Source of the DNA: Methylophilus rhizosphaerae
GTDB taxonomy: Bacteria > Pseudomonadota > Gammaproteobacteria > Burkholderiales > Methylophilaceae
Direction of reading: 5' to 3'
Assembly: GCF_900100975.1 (NCBI RefSeq)
Contig: NZ_FNFX01000001.1
Coordinates: forward strand, 375,820 to 439,819
DNA length: 64,000 nt
Shown in pieces: positions 59,796 to 64,000 of the stretch; the first letter of the stretch is position 1; each line of letters opens with the position of its first letter. Made by a program: the position numbers and the translations under genes. The notes beneath the pieces were generated by a model. It did not search any database. It worked only from the letters and a program-made list of their open reading frames with translations, and was not told the DNA's origin.

Positions 59796-59824
59796 AAAAC
59801 TTTGAACAGGATAGGGAGTTCTCA

Positions 59825-60481
59825 ATGGCGCATGCCACCTTCGGCCGCATTATGGCTGCAATCAGCCCCAAAAATGATAATTACTTTGTGCTGTTCAACC
59901 GTTTAGCCGACTGTGCAGTGCGTGGCTCCAAAGTCCTGGCCTTAATGGCAGCCGTCGTCGACCAGGCAGATTTCCAGAAGCATTTTGCCGACATACGCAA
60001 AATCGAATCCGAAGCTGACGAATACACCAAAGAAATCCTGCTCTCCCTGCATAAAACCTTTATCACCCCGTTTGATCGCCGCGAAATCCGCGAACTGGCC
60101 ATGGCGCTGGACGATATCATCGACTACATGGAAGCCATTCCGCAAAGTGCCGAAATCTATGGCCACACCAAATTCACCCCGGAAATGGTCGCGCTGGCGC
60201 AGATTCTGTTACGTGCCGCTGAAAAAGTGCGGGATGCGGTGGCCATGCTGTCCGACATGAAGAATGCCGAACGTATTCTGCGTACCTGTGAAGAGATCAG
60301 CAAGATTGAGGGGGAAGCGGACCATATCATGCGCTCCGGCATGCACAGGCTGTTTGAAGAAGACCATGATGCACGCACCCTGATCCGCTCCAAGCAACTG
60401 TATGACCTGTTTGAAGAAGCGGTCGATAGCTGCGAGGATGTGGCAGATGTCATGCATGGTGTTGTACTGGAACGCATCTAG
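59825..60481 (+). CDS. DUF47 PhoU-like accessory protein of phosphate transport
   Basis: 218 residues from the ATG at 59825, which has GGGAG seven bases upstream; an in-frame GTG far upstream would run through the Pho-box array. All-helical PhoU-like fold with the two E/DxxxD metal motifs of the family (KIESEADEYTKEIL and KIEGEADHIM). Such genes sit directly before pit and are thought to modulate the transporter. It ends six bases before pit. Confidence 0.9.
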   Translation: MAHATFGRIMAAISPKNDNYFVLFNRLADCAVRGSKVLALMAAVVDQADFQKHFADIRKIESEADEYTKEILLSLHKTFITPFDRREIRELAMALDDIIDYMEAIPQSAEIYGHTKFTPEMVALAQILLRAAEKVRDAVAMLSDMKNAERILRTCEEISKIEGEADHIMRSGMHRLFEEDHDARTLIRSKQLYDLFEEAVDSCEDVADVMHGVVLERI

Positions 60482-60487
60482 GACACC

Positions 60488-61492
60488 ATGATGGATCATG
60501 TGATTTTGGTCATGGCGGTGCTGGTGTTTGTCGCCCTGATTTTTGACTTTATGAACGGCTTTCATGATGCGGCCAATTCGATTGCGCTCATGGTATCCAC
60601 CCGTTTACTGACACCACAGGCCGCCGTCATTTGGGCGGCATTTTTTAACTGTGTGGCCTTCCTGTTCTTTGGCCTACATGTGGCCGACACCGTGGGGAAA
60701 GGCATTATTGATCCCGCTATCGTCAACAATACGATTGTGTTTGGCGCACTGTTCGGGGCAATCGCCTGGAACGTGATTACCTGGTGGTTTGGTATTCCCT
60801 CTTCCTCCTCGCACGCATTGATCGGCGGCCTGATCGGTGCCGGCATGGCGCACTCGGGTACCAAAGGGGTGATTTTCGGCAGCAAGCTGATCAGTACCGG
60901 CCTTGCCATTATCCTGTCGCCACTGTTCGGCATGGTACTTGCCCTGCTGATATCGATTGGCATTATGTGGATATTCCGCAAATCCTCACCCTATAAAATC
61001 GAAAGCCGCTTCAACAAACTGCAATTCATCTCCTCCTCCCTATTCAGCCTGGGCCACGGCGCCAATGACGCACAAAAAACCATGGGCATCATCACGGTAT
61101 TACTGTTTGCCAATGGCTATCTGCATGGCGACTTCCATGTGCCATTCTGGGTAGTGATTGCCTGCCAGCTGGCCATGGGGCTGGGTACCTTGTTCGGCGG
61201 CTGGCGCATTGTACGTACCATGGGCATGGGCATTACCAAAATCCGCCCGACGGGTGGCTTTGCAGCCCAAACATCCGGCTCAATCGCCTTGTTCCTGGCT
61301 ACCAGCCTGGGCATCCCGGTATCCACGACACATACTATTACCGGGGGCATTGTCGGCGTCGGCTTATCCCGCCGCATGACGGCTGTACGCTGGGGCCTGG
61401 CATCACGCATTGTCTGGGCCTGGGTATTAACCATTCCCTGCTCTGCCATCATGGCAGCCATTGCCTACCACGTAGGCGAGAGTATTTTATAG
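60488..61492 (+). CDS. pit: Inorganic phosphate transporter, Pit family
   Basis: 334 residues (two consecutive ATG codons open the gene). About ten membrane helices in two repeats, each with a PiT signature: GFHDAANSIALMVSTR and LGHGANDAQKTMGI, followed by GIPSSSSHALIGG and GIPVSTTHTITGG. It imports metal-phosphate with protons. Coupled to the DUF47 gene; ends at a terminator ahead of pstS. Confidence 0.93.
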   Translation: MMDHVILVMAVLVFVALIFDFMNGFHDAANSIALMVSTRLLTPQAAVIWAAFFNCVAFLFFGLHVADTVGKGIIDPAIVNNTIVFGALFGAIAWNVITWWFGIPSSSSHALIGGLIGAGMAHSGTKGVIFGSKLISTGLAIILSPLFGMVLALLISIGIMWIFRKSSPYKIESRFNKLQFISSSLFSLGHGANDAQKTMGIITVLLFANGYLHGDFHVPFWVVIACQLAMGLGTLFGGWRIVRTMGMGITKIRPTGGFAAQTSGSIALFLATSLGIPVSTTHTITGGIVGVGLSRRMTAVRWGLASRIVWAWVLTIPCSAIMAAIAYHVGESIL

Positions 61493-61507
61493 AACAGAAT
61501 GACAATA

Positions 61508-61535
61508 AAAGAGGCGCGTAATGCGCCTTTTTTAT
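61508..61535 (+). terminator. Terminator after pit
   Basis: Stem AGGCGC / GCGCCT with a 5-base loop followed by six T residues and a T-rich run. Its U-tract leads directly into the pstS Pho box. Confidence 0.85.
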
Positions 61536-61538
61536 TTT

Positions 61539-61572
61539 TTGTCACATTTCTGTCATATTGAGTTTCTATGAT
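61539..61572 (+). promoter_or_regulatory. Pho box and -10 element of the pst operon
   Basis: TTGTCAC-ATTT-CTGTCAT (61539-61556) is a near-consensus Pho box: two heptamers and a 4-base spacer. It is followed after 10 bases by TATGAT (61567-61572), the classic layout where PhoB replaces a -35 box. The predicted transcription start is near 61579. Confidence 0.8.
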
Positions 61573-61617
61573 TGCCAGCATCGCAACAAACAACAACCAC
61601 ACACAGGAGTGTATCCA

Positions 61618-62613
61618 ATGAAAACCCAGTTGTTCCGCAATACTTTGATGGCGTCGCTGATTGTGCAGGCATTCAGCTTTTCTCACATGGCAACAGCAGC
61701 GGACAAAATCATCAAGATTGACGGCTCAAGCACTGTCTACCCTATTACCGAAGCGGTCGCTGAAGAGTTCCAGCGTGCCAAAGGCGTGAAAGTGACCGTA
61801 GGTGAGTCCGGTACTGGTGGTGGTTTCAAAAAATTCTGCCGTGGTGAAACCGATATTTCAGATGCTTCCCGCCCGATTTCACAAAAAGAGATCGACGCCT
61901 GTAAAGAAGCTGGCGTGCAATACATTGAATTGCCAATCGCTTATGATGCCTTGACGGTGGTCGTCAATGGCAAGAATGACTGGCTGAAACAAATCACGGT
62001 GGCAGACCTGAAAAAAATCTGGGAGCCAGGCTCCAAAGTGAAAAGCTGGAAACAAGTGAACGCCGCTTTCCCTGACAAGCCTATCAACCTGTATGGCCCA
62101 GGTACCGCTTCCGGTACATTTGACTACTTCACCGAAGCAGTTAACGGCAAAGCCCAGGCCAGCCGTACAGATTACACGCCATCTGAAGATGACAACGTGC
62201 TGGTGCAAGGCGTGGCAGGTAACGTAGGCGGCATGGGCTACTTCGGCCTGGCTTACTACCTGGAAAATACCGATAAACTGAAAGCCGTGCCTATCATGGC
62301 CAAAGAGGGCGCAAAACCTGTCCTGCCTTCCGAAGCGACGGTGATGGATGGGACTTACCAGCCACTGTCCCGCCCGATCTTCATTTATGTGAACGCGACT
62401 GCCGCTGCGTTCAAACCTGAAGTAAAAGCATTCGTGAACTTCTACCTGGACAATGCACCGGAACTGGTGAAAGAAGTGAAATATGTACCACTGCCAAAAA
62501 ATGATTACGAAGCGGTAAAAGCCCACTTCAAATCCCTGAAACCAGGCACCGGCTTCAATGGCTCTCCTGAAATTGGCATCAAGATCACTGACTTGCTGTC
62601 CCGTATCAAGTAA
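61618..62613 (+). CDS. pstS: Phosphate ABC transporter substrate-binding protein
   Basis: 331 residues. Signal peptide to about residue 27 ([11 protein letters not shown]). The phosphate-binding motifs are [39 protein letters not shown] and [21 protein letters not shown] lies eight bases before the ATG. High-affinity periplasmic phosphate capture for the PstCAB permease encoded downstream. Confidence 0.96.
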   Translation: MKTQLFRNTLMASLIVQAFSFSHMATAADKIIKIDGSSTVYPITEAVAEEFQRAKGVKVTVGESGTGGGFKKFCRGETDISDASRPISQKEIDACKEAGVQYIELPIAYDALTVVVNGKNDWLKQITVADLKKIWEPGSKVKSWKQVNAAFPDKPINLYGPGTASGTFDYFTEAVNGKAQASRTDYTPSEDDNVLVQGVAGNVGGMGYFGLAYYLENTDKLKAVPIMAKEGAKPVLPSEATVMDGTYQPLSRPIFIYVNATAAAFKPEVKAFVNFYLDNAPELVKEVKYVPLPKNDYEAVKAHFKSLKPGTGFNGSPEIGIKITDLLSRIK

Positions 62614-62620
62614 TGATGAA

Positions 62621-62645
62621 AGGGGCTGGAACCAGCCCCTTTTTT
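62621..62645 (+). terminator. Terminator/attenuator between pstS and pstC
   Basis: Stem AGGGGCTG / CAGCCCCT with a GAAC loop and six T residues, eight bases after the pstS stop. Partial read-through would give more PstS than PstC, as expected for a binding protein. Confidence 0.85.
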
Positions 62646-62736
62646 CGTCACAATCCGGTCTGTATCACGAATTATCCGCTAGAATTCTTCCCTGGCAGAT
62701 CAAAATTATCTTGGTCTTTGAAAGTTTATCAATCCT

Positions 62737-63678
62737 ATGGCGACTCAAGCAATGCAAGCACCCGTGGAACTGTCCATCAGCCCAAGACTGGCAAAAAATA
62801 TCCGTCGAAACGTTAAAGAGCGCGTGATTGAAGTGATCCTGATGCTGGCGGCACTGGTCGCGGTGGCCACCACATTTGCGATTGTCGGGGTATTGCTGTA
62901 TGAGTCTTTGAGTTTCTTTAAAACCGTCTCGATCGTGGAGTTCCTCACCGGCACGGAATGGACACCGCTGTTTGAAGATGCGCATTATGGTATCCTGCCA
63001 CTGGTTTCCGGTACATTAACAACTTCGGCGATTGCACTGGCAGTGGCTGTGCCCATCGGCACTATTTCAGCCATTTTCCTGTCCGAATTTGCTTCACATA
63101 AAACACGTGAAATCATCAAACCGATTCTTGAATTGCTGGTGGGTGTGCCTACCGTGGTATTCGGTTATTTTGCCCTGTTTTTTGTGACCCCGTTGCTGCA
63201 AGCCCTTTATCCGGACTTATCCACGTTCAATATGCTGGGTGCCGGCATTGTGATGGGCATCATGATTATTCCGTATATCGCTTCCCTGTCTGAAGATGCC
63301 ATGCGTGCCGTGCCCATGAGCATGCGCGAAGGCTCTTATGCCATGGGCGCCACACGCTTCCAGACCGCAATCAAGGTCGTGACCCCTGCCGCGATTTCCG
63401 GCATTGTCGCGGCTTATATCCTGGCCATTTCCCGTGCCGTGGGCGAAACCATGGTGGTGGCCATTGCGGCCGGCCAGCAACCTAACCTGACCTTTAACCC
63501 ACTGGAAAGCGCCGCGACGATCACCGCCTATATCGTGCAGGTCGCGATGGGTGATTTGCCACACGGCAGCGTGGGCTACCAGAGTATTTTTGCGGCTGGC
63601 CTGGTACTGATGCTGCTGACCTTGTCCTTCAACATCATCGGCCACTGGGTACGCAAACGCTATCGTGAGGCTTACTAA
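62737..63678 (+). CDS. pstC: Phosphate ABC transporter permease PstC
   Basis: 313 residues with six membrane helices. The BPD-transport signature is in the cytoplasmic loop (EGSYAMGATRFQTAIKVVTPAAISG), preceded by GVPTVVFGYFAL. It forms the channel with PstA. The 123-base gap after pstS holds the attenuator. Another hairpin (63726-63744, stem CCGGTAGC / GCTACCGG) lies before pstA. Confidence 0.95.
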   Translation: MATQAMQAPVELSISPRLAKNIRRNVKERVIEVILMLAALVAVATTFAIVGVLLYESLSFFKTVSIVEFLTGTEWTPLFEDAHYGILPLVSGTLTTSAIALAVAVPIGTISAIFLSEFASHKTREIIKPILELLVGVPTVVFGYFALFFVTPLLQALYPDLSTFNMLGAGIVMGIMIIPYIASLSEDAMRAVPMSMREGSYAMGATRFQTAIKVVTPAAISGIVAAYILAISRAVGETMVVAIAAGQQPNLTFNPLESAATITAYIVQVAMGDLPHGSVGYQSIFAAGLVLMLLTLSFNIIGHWVRKRYREAY

Positions 63679-63765
63679 GTCGCGGAATACGCCACTGACT
63701 AACTGACTGATCATCATAATCACTGCCGGTAGCCGGGCTACCGGGAAATGCAGGAAGAACACCAT

Positions 63766-64000
63766 ATGGAACATAGAGCATCTGTCATTGAAAACCTGGG
63801 CGAAGTCCGCGCCATGATTAAACGCCACAAGCGTAATGATCTGCTGTTTGCCGGCCTAGGCCTGCTATGCCTGATGCTGGGCCTGGTGACACTGATGCTG
63901 CTGTTCTGGCAACTGATTGCTGACGGCTATCCCAAATTCACGCTGGACTTCCTGACAGAATTCCCTTCCCGCCATGCTTCCCGCGCCGGCCTGCTGTCTG
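63766..64000 (+). CDS. pstA: Phosphate ABC transporter permease PstA, 3' truncated by window edge
   Basis: The first 78 codons are visible: MEHRASVIENLGEVRAMIKR, a first membrane helix (LLFAGLGLLCLMLGLVTLMLLFW), and FLTEFPSRHASRAGLLS. This last segment is typical of the PstA periplasmic loop. AGGAAG lies eight bases before the ATG; an in-frame ATG six codons earlier is less well placed. pstB and phoU would be expected beyond the window. Confidence 0.88.
   Translation, partial: MEHRASVIENLGEVRAMIKRHKRNDLLFAGLGLLCLMLGLVTLMLLFWQLIADGYPKFTLDFLTEFPSRHASRAGLLS

Noticed and set aside
59729-59824. Longer start of the DUF47 gene
   Set aside because: It would translate through the Pho-box array; the ATG at 59825 has a good ribosome-binding site.
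1-64000. CRISPR arrays, insertion sequences, prophage genes, rRNA operons and riboswitches
   Set aside because: I looked for spaced direct repeats, transposase or integrase motifs, rRNA segments and recognisable riboswitch cores and found none I could support.

Overview
The window looks like the chromosome of a Gram-negative betaproteobacterium. The best inference is a methylotroph of the family Methylophilaceae. The reasons are the rpsB-tsf-pyrH-frr-uppS-cdsA-dxr-rseP-bamA-skp-lpxD-fabZ-lpxA-lpxB-rnhB envelope cluster, a formate-tetrahydrofolate ligase, an EpsA-like LuxR regulator of the kind described in Methylobacillus, a squalene/hopanoid-type desaturase and an assimilatory sulfate pathway built on an iron-sulfur APS reductase. 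The taxonomy rests on recognised protein families and gene order; no search was run. I see no insertion sequence, prophage, integrase or CRISPR array.

Layout. 1-7.1 kb: the end of an hpnE-like gene, then radA, alr and dnaB on the minus strand, a roughly 300-bp palindromic intergenic repeat, and the rpsF-priB-rpsR-rplI ribosomal operon with a UUCG-loop terminator. 7.2-21.7 kb: a small membrane protein, an EpsA-like regulator, a minus-strand rmuC-moaD-moaE-Lon-like-hslR cluster, a PhoA-type alkaline phosphatase, and a DUF853 ATPase-fhs-yigZ-permease group, followed by a DUF302 lipoprotein and cysB. 21.8-28.3 kb: a plus-strand sulfur assimilation run (tauE-like, cysI, DUF934, cysH, cysD, cysN) followed by a 7Fe ferredoxin. 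28.4-42.8 kb: the envelope, lipid A, isoprenoid and translation cluster, all minus strand.

42.8-52.6 kb: a 52-residue membrane ORF with its own promoter, tRNA-Arg(CCT), dhaL-dhaK, glnE, acs, a 20-residue ORF, prfC, an ASCH-domain gene and ychJ. 52.6-58.6 kb: a complete four-gene SMC system of the Wadjet / MksBEFG type (kleisin JetA/MksF, KITE JetB/MksE, SMC JetC/MksB, Toprim nuclease JetD/MksG). It is joined so tightly to prfB that the prfB stop codon, the Shine-Dalgarno sequence and the jetA start overlap. prfB itself carries the programmed +1 frameshift. 59.7-64 kb: a phosphate module (DUF47 PhoU-like, pit, pstS, pstC and partial pstA) with PhoB-box-like repeats ahead of both the pit and the pst transcription units.

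The most noteworthy points are the Wadjet/MksBEFG operon fused to an autoregulated RF2 gene, a Lon-like protease with a Lon-spaced Ser-Lys dyad but degenerate Walker motifs, a TATAAT-6nt-ATG arrangement at dnaB and rmuC suggesting leaderless mRNAs, two unlisted micro-ORFs, and the palindromic repeat at 5.25-5.55 kb.
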